From the NCBI RefSeq assembly GCF_000420505.1, contig NZ_ATVB01000002.1:62001-126000 (forward strand): a stretch of DNA of 64,000 bases, given 5' to 3'. Below the pieces are notes generated by a model. The model saw only the letters and a program-made list of their open reading frames with translations. It was not told where the DNA came from and ran no database searches. A program made the translations under genes and the position numbers. This document shows positions 8,346-16,620 of the stretch, piece after piece. The DNA is from Alloscardovia omnicolens DSM 21503 (lineage in GTDB: Bacteria; Actinomycetota; Actinomycetes; Actinomycetales; Bifidobacteriaceae). Positions within the stretch are counted from its first letter, which is position 1. Each line of letters begins with the position of its first letter.

Positions 8346-8865
8346 CTTTTCGACGCTTTGTGTTGCGTTTGATGTGGAGCGGAGATTAAGCTGTTGCGAG
8401 GGCTTTGAGCGGGTTTTTCGAGATTGTATGTGCGTGACTAGCAGCTTGTTCCACACAATTAGACTTCAAACCGCGTTACACCCAACGATTTCTTACTCGC
8501 ACGCATTCTGCTTAACCGATTCATACACCTGTTATGCCAGTTTTATGCGCAAAATGGCTTCACACGTGGCATATCGGTTGCGCGTATCGACTTCACGCAT
8601 AAAGTAAAAGCACCTTCATACCGCAGCGATGCCTTGACGCATACCAGCCAGAGGAATCAACTAGAACCTACTGAGCAACATCCGTCCCCAAACCCCGCTA
8701 AGCCACAAGAATCCCTATAGTTTGAAACACGTGTAAACGATACGACATCGCAGAGCCATAGCTGTAAGTCAGTCGCAATAGAACCTTTCTTGGCGTGTTA
8801 TCCACATTGGTTCACATATTCATAGCAATACCAATAAAACAGACTTTTTCTGTCACAGTAGACAT
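8346..8865. other. Intergenic region without recognisable gene
   Basis: About 520 bp in which I see no ORF with a ribosome site and no RNA motif. A 107-codon frame starting inside the tRNA is not credible. One sequence matching the consensus DnaA box (TTATCCACA, 8798-8806) occurs alone; a single box does not make an origin. Confidence 0.6.
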
Positions 8866-9441
8866 ATGAGGAATATTTATTTACTGTACATTAGACGCAT
8901 GCTAAGCACGCTACTATGCCTTGCAATATGCACCACTTTCAGTATTAGTGCTCATGCAGATGCATACACACGAGAACAAGCGGTCTCACAGAATACACGT
9001 AGCGTACATACGCAGACTCAGTGTGTGAAGCTGATGGATTGGCCTGTTCGCCATCCTGAAGTGCTTCAAGATTTCGACGCTCCAGACAAACCCTGGCTAG
9101 CTGGACATAGAGGAGTTGATTTAGCAAGTCATGAAGGAGATGAACTCATAGCTCCTGCTGCCGGGTATATATCATTCGCTGGTAAAGTTGCAGGAAAAGA
9201 TGTGGTGGTTATTACTCATCCACAAGGTTTTCGCAGCACTTTCGAACCTGCGCAAGCAGTAGCACGTCAAGGTCAAGCGCTCAAGAGAGGCGAAGTCTTT
9301 GCCCTGCGATCGTCTGGAGAAAGTAATCACTGTGAAGACACCTGCATACATTGGGGCGTAAAAATATCAAAACAGCGCTATCTCAATCCTCAACGAATGA
9401 TTGAGGCAAGCCCGATTATAATCCTGCATCCGCGGGAGTGA
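8866..9441 (+). CDS. Secreted M23-like peptidase domain protein
   Basis: A 191-aa protein with a signal peptide (basic start, hydrophobic stretch around residues 8-28, SAHADA cleavage-type region), then a LytM/M23-type beta-rich domain. The zinc motif HRGVDL (H-x3-D) is clear, and GYISFAGKVAGKDVVVITHP matches the domain core. The usual HxH motif reads TCIHWGV, so the first His is Cys while the second is kept. M23 enzymes cut peptidoglycan cross-links; activity here is uncertain. Its last 26 bp overlap the end of the convergent lipoprotein gene. Confidence 0.82.
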   Translation: MRNIYLLYIRRMLSTLLCLAICTTFSISAHADAYTREQAVSQNTRSVHTQTQCVKLMDWPVRHPEVLQDFDAPDKPWLAGHRGVDLASHEGDELIAPAAGYISFAGKVAGKDVVVITHPQGFRSTFEPAQAVARQGQALKRGEVFALRSSGESNHCEDTCIHWGVKISKQRYLNPQRMIEASPIIILHPRE

Positions 9442-10879
9442 TATAGCTTGTATCTATCAAAGTTTTCTTGAGATTATCTGCAGATACAGCAAATAATGCG
9501 GTCGTTAGGGTAGTAGATCTCACATTTGGTATGCTGCGTTCTAGCCGTGCGCCAGTTCTTCCCTGAGCAATCTGAGCGCATAAAAGAGCTACCGATTCGC
9601 TTATATCAGCGCGATCTTCCATACTCGATGTCCAGAGTTTTCCGGTAATAATATGAGGAACGTCATTAATGTATACGCCGAAACTCGTAATAATTGGCCA
9701 TGTTAAAGACGTCTTTTTCGTTGCGGAAGACTTATCTCTGCCTGTAGTATCAGTTTCCTCATCTTCAGGAGACGTTGGCATAGGAACACGTTGCTTATTG
9801 ACATCAGCATCACCAGCTAAAGTTTTTACAATACTTTCCAAGGTAATATCTGGGTTAATCGTTGCACTCGATCCCGTATATCCCATATTTTTGAGAGCAC
9901 GAATAACATGGTGAGCAGCGTAGTCATTAAACGCAATAATGCCGTCAATATGGGCATTGGTATTCTGAGAAGACGAAAGACGTGCCTGAAGAGCGTCGGA
10001 AATACTAGATTCCGAATCGTCAGACACAGCAACGTTCCTCCAATCTTGAGCGGTTGTATGAGCATCCAAAAGACCAGAAGGGCTATAAGCAACACCTGTT
10101 ACAAAGTATGGCTTAAGAATTTTCCAACTTGCTGCAAACGCGTGTTCGTTGAACTCCTTTCCTACATTCATAGGCAGAAGCATTTCAATAGCTTGAGGAT
10201 TCTGTGCTGTTGCCTTATTCAGTTGCAACTTCTTGACTAAATTTTCTGTTTGAATGCGCGCAATAGATTGAGCAGTGGAAAAAGATACATAATAGTTTTC
10301 CGTAAAATTAGGTATTTTTTGACCCATAAGCACAACAGTAATTCCTGCTTTCTGTGCTTTGCGTAGCTGCTCGACTAATGTATCGGGTATATCTGTATTA
10401 TCATCGTCCGAATTATCAGCAATAGTTGCAGTACTTGTTACTAAATCTCCATAGCGATGACGGATAGCTGCTGATCGAGGAGAATCTTCATCTAATGCTG
10501 GGGAAAAAAGCAGAATATGACTGTTTTTTTCGGTAGAAGTAGAAACATTACTGACTATTTTTTTAAGTTTTTTGACTTGCTCAGACAGATTAGAAGACAT
10601 TGAACGAGAAATATTATTTTTAGAAAAACCTTGAGATTGCATCTGCTCAACGATGCTATGCGTGACGTTATCCCATGTGTTTAATGGAGCATTTGGATCG
10701 ATATCATTACTGCTTTCGGGCGTGAGAATATCGACATGTGACTGAGTAAGAGAAGTAGGATGCGTTACTGAAGGCGTTGTTTTCTTCTGGCAAGCACTGC
10801 ATAATACAATCATGACAATAACTATGAGTGCACTGAAAACCATCCATACACGCCGTCTGTAGACTTTCCACGCCATCAT
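9416..10879 (-). CDS. Substrate-binding-protein-like lipoprotein, orphan
   Basis: A 487-aa exported protein. The N-terminus has Arg-rich residues 8-10, a hydrophobic helix (11-27) and a lipobox-like LCSAC ending at Cys30, which is slightly atypical. After a Ser/Thr-rich linker, the body resembles periplasmic sugar-binding/LacI-type type-1 binding folds: KAGITVVLMGQKIP near residue 185 and HIDGIIAFNDYAAHHVIRAL near residue 310. No ABC permease or ATPase gene is nearby, so partner and ligand are unknown. The start is the first of two tandem ATGs with AGGAGA upstream. It converges on and overlaps the M23-like gene by 26 bp. Confidence 0.75.
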   Translation of the reverse strand: MMAWKVYRRRVWMVFSALIVIVMIVLCSACQKKTTPSVTHPTSLTQSHVDILTPESSNDIDPNAPLNTWDNVTHSIVEQMQSQGFSKNNISRSMSSNLSEQVKKLKKIVSNVSTSTEKNSHILLFSPALDEDSPRSAAIRHRYGDLVTSTATIADNSDDDNTDIPDTLVEQLRKAQKAGITVVLMGQKIPNFTENYYVSFSTAQSIARIQTENLVKKLQLNKATAQNPQAIEMLLPMNVGKEFNEHAFAASWKILKPYFVTGVAYSPSGLLDAHTTAQDWRNVAVSDDSESSISDALQARLSSSQNTNAHIDGIIAFNDYAAHHVIRALKNMGYTGSSATINPDITLESIVKTLAGDADVNKQRVPMPTSPEDEETDTTGRDKSSATKKTSLTWPIITSFGVYINDVPHIITGKLWTSSMEDRADISESVALLCAQIAQGRTGARLERSIPNVRSTTLTTALFAVSADNLKKTLIDTSYITPADAGL

Positions 10880-10941
10880 ATATGTTTCTCCTTAGAGCGA
10901 GTCATCTGCCATACAGTTTAGCGCAACATGTCTAATGACCT

Positions 10942-11002
10942 TTGACAAGCTTACGAGAGCTGAACATTACGGAATGATAACGTCACGCGCGCAGTCTAGT
11001 CT
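10942..11002 (+). promoter_or_regulatory. Candidate promoter region of guaB3
   Basis: TTGACA (10942-10947) followed after 17 bp by the weak CATTAC (10965-10970) is one option. The other is TAGTCT (10997-11002), an actinobacterial TANNNT -10 only 7 bp before the ATG, which would give a leaderless mRNA. No Shine-Dalgarno sequence precedes the ATG, which favours the second. Confidence 0.35.
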
Positions 11003-11009
11003 ATAAAGC

Positions 11010-12134
11010 ATGACACAGGAAATTGAAATCGGTATGGGTAAATCCGGACGCATGTGCTATGCGCTCGATGACGTAGCAATAGTTCCAAGCCGTCGCACAC
11101 GAGATCCACAAGATGTGAATACCTCATGGCAAGTCGATGCTTATGAATTTGACATCCCTATTGTGGGTGCTCCTATGGATTCTTCTATGAGTCCAGACAC
11201 CATTATTACCTTAGGAAAACTTGGTGGACTGGGTGTTTTGGATTTGGAAGGTGTATGGACACGTTACGAGAATCCACTGCCACAGCTGGAAAAAATTACA
11301 CATGCTAGCGATGAAGAAGCAACACGCGTACTTCAGCAAGTATATTCCGAACCAATTAAGCCAGAACTGATTACCGCTCGCATTCAGCAAATTCGCGATG
11401 CAGGTGTAACAGTTGCAGCAGCCTTAACACCTCAGCGTACCCAGGAATTCTATTCAACTGTTGTTGCTGCTGGAGTAGATTTATTCGTTATTCGTGGTAC
11501 CGCGGTTTCTGCTGAACATATTTCCCAAACACACGAACCATTGAATCTGAAGAAATTCATTTATGAGCTCGATGTTCCAGTTATCGTTGGTGGTGCTGGC
11601 ACATACCGTGCTGCTATGCATCTTATGCGCACAGGTGCTGCGGGTGTGTTAGTTGGTTCAGGTGGCTCAGCTGTTTCCTCGTCTAGAACTATTTTAGGTA
11701 TGCATGTTCCTATGGCCACCGCTATTGCCGATATTGCTGCTGCACGTAAGGATTATATGGAAGAATCTGATGGTCGTTATGTGCAAGTGATTGCAGATGG
11801 CGGCTTGGGAACATCCGGCAACTTCGTTAAAGCCTTCGCTATGGGTGCTGATGCGGTGATGATGGGTAGCGCTCTTGCACGAGCAACTGAAGCTCCTGGA
11901 CACGGAATGCACTGGGGACGTGAAGCAACGCATAAGAATTTGCCTCGTGGTCGTCGCGTATCTTTGGATACTGTAGGGACTATGGAAGAGATTCTGATGG
12001 GACCAAGCACACGCGCAGATGGTTCTATGAACTATATTGGTGCTCTCAAGCGTGCAATGTCCTCAACAGGATACACTCAATTGCGCCCATTCCAGAATTG
12101 CCCAGTGGTAGCTACGCCATACGATCACCGTTAA
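11010..12134 (+). CDS. guaB3: GuaB3-type IMP dehydrogenase/GMP reductase family protein
   Basis: A 374-aa TIM-barrel protein of the actinobacterial GuaB3 group. It starts with the family opening [17 protein letters not shown], has the barrel sites [11 protein letters not shown] and [15 protein letters not shown], and ends with the [14 protein letters not shown] segment. It lacks CBS domains. The loop that carries the catalytic Cys in true IMP dehydrogenase (GSICT-type) reads [12 protein letters not shown], so no Cys is present. GuaB3 is thus not expected to be a normal IMPDH; its reaction is inferred only from family membership. No ribosome site is seen before the ATG (leaderless candidate). 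A bidirectional-type terminator follows. Confidence 0.9.
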   Translation: MTQEIEIGMGKSGRMCYALDDVAIVPSRRTRDPQDVNTSWQVDAYEFDIPIVGAPMDSSMSPDTIITLGKLGGLGVLDLEGVWTRYENPLPQLEKITHASDEEATRVLQQVYSEPIKPELITARIQQIRDAGVTVAAALTPQRTQEFYSTVVAAGVDLFVIRGTAVSAEHISQTHEPLNLKKFIYELDVPVIVGGAGTYRAAMHLMRTGAAGVLVGSGGSAVSSSRTILGMHVPMATAIADIAAARKDYMEESDGRYVQVIADGGLGTSGNFVKAFAMGADAVMMGSALARATEAPGHGMHWGREATHKNLPRGRRVSLDTVGTMEEILMGPSTRADGSMNYIGALKRAMSSTGYTQLRPFQNCPVVATPYDHR

Positions 12135-12222
12135 GAAGTCTGTGAAATCCTAGGCATTGTAGAACGATGTGCACAGTGATCACAAAAACGGTCACTATGT
12201 GATTCATAAACGTGAATACGAT

Positions 12223-12259
12223 AAAAGCCTGCAGTACAATAAAAGTGCTGCAGGCTTTT
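12223..12259 (+). terminator. Terminator after guaB3
   Basis: Perfect 12-bp arms (AAAAGCCTGCAG at 12223-12234 and CTGCAGGCTTTT at 12248-12259) with a 13-nt loop. It has A on one side and T on the other, so it can work in both directions. Confidence 0.85.
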
Positions 12260-12322
12260 GACGTGCAGTGAACGCCCCCAATCGTTCAATTATTCGAGGG
12301 TGATAGTGGAAGAGCACTATCT

Positions 12323-12796
12323 ATGGATGATAAGGCTGGTTCATTAGCATTCGATACGTATTACCGTATCGGACAGAACAGAAAAGAAGTTATAAAATTT
12401 CATATCTCGCAATGCGTCGATGGAGACATAGATAAGAGGACATGTGTAAAGCTTGCCTATAACTCCTGCAATATCGCATGCTTAGCTATTGATATTGTAC
12501 GCGGACGTCTTGGGTCAAATATGTTGCGAAATTTAGCGCAACCTCGCGTGATTAATCAAATTGAAAATTTGGCGCGCCTCTTGAGAGAAGAGCCGTCTGC
12601 GCAACAAGTTCCATGGGCTGATGCTTCGCGTAAACATATGCCCGTTATTTTACGGACTATGAACGGCTTTGCAGTGTCTCCTGTATATTTCGAATCTAAT
12701 ATTGGTTTGACATTAGGTGGACAGCCATGCTGGGCTAATGTTGTGATGCGTGCTTGCGGACACAAATGGTCATGCACACACTGTGATTTCTGGTAA
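12323..12796 (+). CDS. Uncharacterised Cys-rich protein, 157 aa
   Basis: I do not recognise this family. The protein has no signal peptide or membrane helix. It contains eight Cys (31, 41, 49, 53, 136, 145, 151, 154): one cluster in the N-terminal third (C-x7-C-x3-C) and one at the very end (C-x8-C-x5-C-x2-C, sequence CGHKWSCTHCDFW). The terminal cluster looks like half of a zinc ribbon or a redox/metal site. The middle (60-95) is Arg-rich and helical. The start ATG has GGAAGAG 8 bp upstream. The gene stands alone between the guaB3 terminator and a perfect 19-bp hairpin. Codon use resembles its neighbours, so there is no sign of recent transfer. Confidence 0.72.
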   Translation: MDDKAGSLAFDTYYRIGQNRKEVIKFHISQCVDGDIDKRTCVKLAYNSCNIACLAIDIVRGRLGSNMLRNLAQPRVINQIENLARLLREEPSAQQVPWADASRKHMPVILRTMNGFAVSPVYFESNIGLTLGGQPCWANVVMRACGHKWSCTHCDFW

Positions 12797-12811
12797 GCGC
12801 TTTATCTGATC

Positions 12812-12859
12812 TATGCTTATGTTTGGCTAGCCTGCAGTTTCTAGCCAAACATAAGCATA
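12812..12859. repeat. Perfect 19-bp inverted repeat downstream of the Cys-rich gene
   Basis: Arms 12812-12830 and 12841-12859 are exact reverse complements over 19 bp (5' arm begins TATGCTTATG, ends GGCTAG) around a 10-nt loop. There is no T-run on either side, so it is not a standard intrinsic terminator, although it may still act as one or as an mRNA 3'-end stabiliser. Confidence 0.85.
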
Positions 12860-12959
12860 TGCAAAGCTCAAAACGCAATCCAATCAAAAACTAATCAAAA
12901 ACTATTGTGTAACGCCAAGATAACAGCGCCCAACATCGTTGTGTGTTAAGGCGTGCCTC

Positions 12960-12965
12960 TATACT
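12960..12965 (+). promoter_or_regulatory. -10 element of acyl-CoA synthetase gene
   Basis: TATACT lies 8 bp before the ATG at 12974, so the transcript would be leaderless or nearly so. The -35 is weak (TTGTGT, 12939-12944, spacing 15). Confidence 0.45.
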
Positions 12966-12973
12966 GGGGAAGT

Positions 12974-15019
12974 ATGTTACGCGAATATACCACAGAACCA
13001 GTGTATACAACCACTGATGATGATACTATTTTCAAACTTCTCACCGATCGAGCTGCCAGTGAACCAGATAGCGTCGTTGCTCAGGCTTTGCGCGGTCCAC
13101 GTCGTCAATGGGTAGATATTACTGCAAGCCAGATGCTAGACGATGTACGCAAAGTTGCTAAAGGCTTGCTTGCAATGGGCATTAGCAAGGGAGATTCCGT
13201 TCTGATTTACTCTCCAACATGTTATGAGTGGGGAGTAGTAGATTTTGCATGTGCATCTATCGGCGCTATTTCTGTGCCTGTGTACGATACGGATTCACCA
13301 AAGCAGGTTGCTCAAATCGTTTCGGAAACCTCTCCACAAGTTGCGTTTGCTGGTGGAGATGAACGTTCGTTAACGCTTGAAGCGATGCGTCAGTCACCTG
13401 ATAATTCTGTGCGTTATAGTTTCAATATGCAGTCCAACGGTTTACAAGCTGTGACGGACTGGGGTAAAAAGGTGAGCGATGAGACCTTAGATGAGGCTAT
13501 CGCACACATTCATGCAGATGACCCGCTCACCATTATCTTTACTTCTGGATCTACAGGTAAGCCAAAGGGTGCTCTTATTTCACACCGTAATTTTGTGCAC
13601 ACTGTTAAAAGTGGTTGGGCTGTATTGCCAACAATGCTTATGGCAGACCCAACACGACTGCTCTTATTCCTGCCTTTGGCTCATGCCTTTGCTCGCTATA
13701 TTCAGTACACTGCGATTGGTGCTCACGGTGTTGTTGGCTACTTATCGGATACAAAGCATTTGCTGGCAGATTTGCGCGGCTTCCGTCCAACATATATGTT
13801 GGCTGTTCCTCGCGTATACGAAAAGGTATATAACGCAGCATCTCAGAAGGCCGGAAATGGCTTGAAAGGTCATGTGTTCTTAGCTGCATATAAGCATTTT
13901 GTGCAGTGGAGTAAAGATGAGCAAGAAGGCAAAGCTCATACGTGGCGCCAAAAGTTGCATCATAAGTTCTTTATGAGTGTGGTAGGTTCTTCTATCCACT
14001 CGGCAATGGGCAATGGAATGCGCTTTATGGCTTGTGGTGGAGCTCCAATGAATGTTGATTTAGCTCACTTCTTCAACGGCATTGACGATCTAACCTTTAT
14101 TCAAGGCTATGGTTTAACAGAAACCTCTGCTCCATGCATGGTGAACTTTGAGGCAAAGAATCACGTCGGCTCCGTTGGCCGAGTAGGTCCTGGTTTCTCT
14201 GCTCGTTTAACAGATGAAGATGAACTGGAAATTAAGGGGCCAAGTGTTTTCTTGGGATATATTAACGCTCCTGAACAAACTGCTGACGTAATGAATGGTG
14301 AGTGGTTGCGCACAGGTGATTTAGCCAGCATCGATGATGACGGCTATGTGTATATTACCGGTCGCAAGAAAGATTTGATTATTACTGCTGGTGGTAAGAA
14401 TGTATCTCCTGCACCGTTAGAAGATATTATTGCCACCTGCCCAATTGTGTCTCATGTTGTGGTAGTAGGAGATAATAAACCGTTTATTGCAGCCTTAATT
14501 ACTTTGGAACCAGACATGTTGCGTCAGTGGCTAGAAGGTCATGGATTAGATGCAAATATGACTCCTTTGGAAGCTGCAAAGAACGAGGCAGTGCGCGCAT
14601 TTATTCAAGAATATATTGACCATGCAAATGCTAATGTGTCTCGAGCTGAATCCGTACGTAAATTCGTAGTATTGCCATCAGAATTCAGCCAAGAAGCTGG
14701 AACATTGACTCCAAGCTTGAAAATCGTCCGTCCACGTGTTATTAAACAATATGGTCAGGTTATTGACGAAATTCTGTATGCTCCAAAGCCATCAGCTATG
14801 ACAGATGCAGCAACAGCTAAAATCATGGCAGCAGCAGAACAGTTCAACAAGCAGGTACAGCCAACAGTTAAAGCTGCACGCGACATGATTGAACCGATGT
14901 ATAACAAGGCTATGGAAAATGTTAAAGATAACGTAGCTGAGTTCTCTGAACAGCTTAGCGAACGTTTGCGCTCAACGGCTACACACGATGACGCAGAAAC
15001 TGAGAACGAGGAGAAATAA
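12974..15019 (+). CDS. Long-chain fatty acid-CoA ligase (FadD15-like)
   Basis: AMP-forming acyl-CoA synthetase, 681 aa, which activates fatty acids to acyl-CoA via acyl-AMP. The P-loop-like motif IIFTSGSTGKPKG is near residue 185, YGLTETSAP near residue 380, the GEWLRTGDLASID motif near residue 440, and the hinge GRKKDLII follows. A C-terminal tail of about 60 residues beyond the catalytic domain is helical and charged. The ATG at 12974 is chosen over an in-frame GTG at 12953 because the latter precedes the -10. It is followed after 3 bp by def, so the two are likely co-transcribed. Confidence 0.92.
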   Translation: MLREYTTEPVYTTTDDDTIFKLLTDRAASEPDSVVAQALRGPRRQWVDITASQMLDDVRKVAKGLLAMGISKGDSVLIYSPTCYEWGVVDFACASIGAISVPVYDTDSPKQVAQIVSETSPQVAFAGGDERSLTLEAMRQSPDNSVRYSFNMQSNGLQAVTDWGKKVSDETLDEAIAHIHADDPLTIIFTSGSTGKPKGALISHRNFVHTVKSGWAVLPTMLMADPTRLLLFLPLAHAFARYIQYTAIGAHGVVGYLSDTKHLLADLRGFRPTYMLAVPRVYEKVYNAASQKAGNGLKGHVFLAAYKHFVQWSKDEQEGKAHTWRQKLHHKFFMSVVGSSIHSAMGNGMRFMACGGAPMNVDLAHFFNGIDDLTFIQGYGLTETSAPCMVNFEAKNHVGSVGRVGPGFSARLTDEDELEIKGPSVFLGYINAPEQTADVMNGEWLRTGDLASIDDDGYVYITGRKKDLIITAGGKNVSPAPLEDIIATCPIVSHVVVVGDNKPFIAALITLEPDMLRQWLEGHGLDANMTPLEAAKNEAVRAFIQEYIDHANANVSRAESVRKFVVLPSEFSQEAGTLTPSLKIVRPRVIKQYGQVIDEILYAPKPSAMTDAATAKIMAAAEQFNKQVQPTVKAARDMIEPMYNKAMENVKDNVAEFSEQLSERLRSTATHDDAETENEEK

Positions 15020-15022
15020 TTT

Positions 15023-15508
15023 ATGGCCATTCGCGATATTCGCGTTGTTCCTGATCCAGTATTGCGCACGCCATGCGATGAAATTACCAATATTACGCCA
15101 GCAGTACGCAACCTCGTGCAGGATTTGCTCGATACCGTCGATGATCCAGGACGTGCAGGCTTATCGGCTAACCAAATTGGAGTGAGTTTGCGTGCCTTCT
15201 CATACAATATTGAAGGTAAAGTGGGCTACATCTTAAACCCTGTGCTGGTAGAAAAATCTGGCGAGCAATACGGTGATGAAGGTTGCCTGTCTGTGCCTGG
15301 ACTATGGTATAAAACCCGCAGAAGCGATTATGCCAAGGTAGAAGGCATTAATCTCGAAGGAGAAAAAATCGTTCTAGAAGGCTCAGGGCTTATGGGGCGT
15401 ATGCTTCAACATGAATGCGATCATCTTGACGGTCACGTGTATCTAGATCGTTTAGAAAAAGAAGAAAGGCGAGAGGCTTTGCGCTACATGCGTGCTCATC
15501 ACGCTTAA
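15023..15508 (+). CDS. def: Peptide deformylase
   Basis: Metal-dependent enzyme that removes the formyl group from nascent proteins, 161 aa. All three signatures are present: GLSANQIGV near residue 50, EGCLSVPG near residue 90 (Cys metal ligand), and HECDHLDG near residue 130 (HExxH). The start has an AACGAGGAGA site inside the end of the upstream acyl-CoA synthetase gene. Length is normal for a type-I enzyme. Confidence 0.96.
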   Translation: MAIRDIRVVPDPVLRTPCDEITNITPAVRNLVQDLLDTVDDPGRAGLSANQIGVSLRAFSYNIEGKVGYILNPVLVEKSGEQYGDEGCLSVPGLWYKTRRSDYAKVEGINLEGEKIVLEGSGLMGRMLQHECDHLDGHVYLDRLEKEERREALRYMRAHHA

Positions 15509-15685
15509 TAGGCGAGAGGTAGCGCTGTCTGAAGCGATAACTTTTCAGGCGTGTCGCGCGAACTTAGTATGCAGGTTCTAGTACTATAAAGCTTGCATAT
15601 CGCCATTTTAGGGGTATATTCGCACAAATACTCGTAAAAAACTTTTATTGTCTATAGATATGTGAAAACGCGCTATGTGTGCGAC

Positions 15686-15756
15686 GATTCGTGTCGGTCG
15701 GCTGTTTATACAGCTGTATGCGAATCTGCATAGCCAGGCAAGAACCGACAGAAAGG
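15686..15756 (+). promoter_or_regulatory. Probable autoregulatory rpsB leader (S2-binding pseudoknot)
   Basis: GATTCG (15686-15691) pairs with CGAATC (15721-15726), enclosing a small GCTGT/ACAGC hairpin (15701-15714). TGTCGGT (15692-15698), inside that loop, is complementary to ACCGACA (15744-15750), which abuts the ribosome site GAAAGG. The two helices interlock as a pseudoknot next to the start. S2-controlled rpsB leaders with pseudoknots are known in other bacteria; the match here is by architecture only. Confidence 0.5.
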
Positions 15757-15762
15757 TATATC

Positions 15763-16587
15763 ATGGCAGAAATTACCATGAGCCAGATGCTCAAGGCTGG
15801 CGTTCATTTTGGTCATCAGACTCGTCGTTGGAACCCTAAGATGAAGCAGTTCATCTTGGCTGAGCGCAACGGCATTCACATCATCAACTTGTTCAAGTCT
15901 CTCGATTTGATCGATCAGGCTTATGACTTCATCAAGCAGACCGTAGCACACAACGGCACCGTTCTGTTCGTAGGTACCAAGAAGCAGGCTGCACAGGCAG
16001 TATCTGCTGAGGCTGCTCGCGTGAACATGCCATACGTGTCTGAGCGTTGGTTGGGCGGTATGCTCACCAACTTCCAGACCGTGTCTAAGCGTGTTGTACG
16101 TATGAAGGAACTCGAAGAGATGGACTTCGATGACGTACGTTCCAGCGGTTTGACCAAGAAGGAACTCCTTCTTCTTGAGCGCGAAAAGGACAAGCTCGTT
16201 AAGCAGCTTGGCGGTATCCGTAACATGGATCGCACTCCTTCCGCAATGTTCGTTGTAGACATCAACAAGGAAGCTCTTGCAGTTGAAGAAGCTCACAAGC
16301 TCGGCATTCCTGTAGTAGCTCTTGTAGATACCAACACCGATCCAGACTCTGTGGATTACCCAATCCCAGCAAACGATGACGCAATCCGCGCTATCGAACT
16401 TCTCACAGCTTTGATGGCAGATGCAGTAGCAGAAGGTCTTATTGCTCGTGGTGGCAAGGGTGCTAATGCAGCAGCTGCACAGCAGCCACTTGCTGAGTGG
16501 GAAACTGAACTCTTGAAGTCTGACGCAGCTAACGAAGCTGCCCCAGCTCAGGCTGCACCAGAAGCTGAGGCAGCTCAGGCTGAGTAA
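15763..16587 (+). CDS. rpsB: 30S ribosomal protein S2
   Basis: Small-subunit protein of 274 aa, opening with [23 protein letters not shown]-type sequence and containing the signatures [10 protein letters not shown] and [14 protein letters not shown]-terminal Ala/Glu/Gln extension of about 40 residues follows the conserved core, as in many actinobacteria. The start ATG at 15763 has GAAAGG upstream; longer in-frame starts would run through the structured leader. Codon bias is strong. It is followed by tsf in the usual rpsB-tsf operon. Confidence 0.97.
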   Translation: MAEITMSQMLKAGVHFGHQTRRWNPKMKQFILAERNGIHIINLFKSLDLIDQAYDFIKQTVAHNGTVLFVGTKKQAAQAVSAEAARVNMPYVSERWLGGMLTNFQTVSKRVVRMKELEEMDFDDVRSSGLTKKELLLLEREKDKLVKQLGGIRNMDRTPSAMFVVDINKEALAVEEAHKLGIPVVALVDTNTDPDSVDYPIPANDDAIRAIELLTALMADAVAEGLIARGGKGANAAAAQQPLAEWETELLKSDAANEAAPAQAAPEAEAAQAE

Positions 16588-16620
16588 TAAACAAACTTTT
16601 CAGGTTTTGAGGAGATAAAA

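Noticed and set aside
8284-8607. 107-codon frame starting inside tRNA-Asn
   Set aside because: Begins within the tRNA and runs through its terminator; no ribosome site.
8798-8806. Exact DnaA box TTATCCACA as sign of an origin
   Set aside because: Single box, no cluster, no dnaA/dnaN neighbours; chance occurrence is likely.
15706-16296. 196-codon minus-strand frame opposite rpsB
   Set aside because: Antisense to a ribosomal protein gene; product explained by codon bias.
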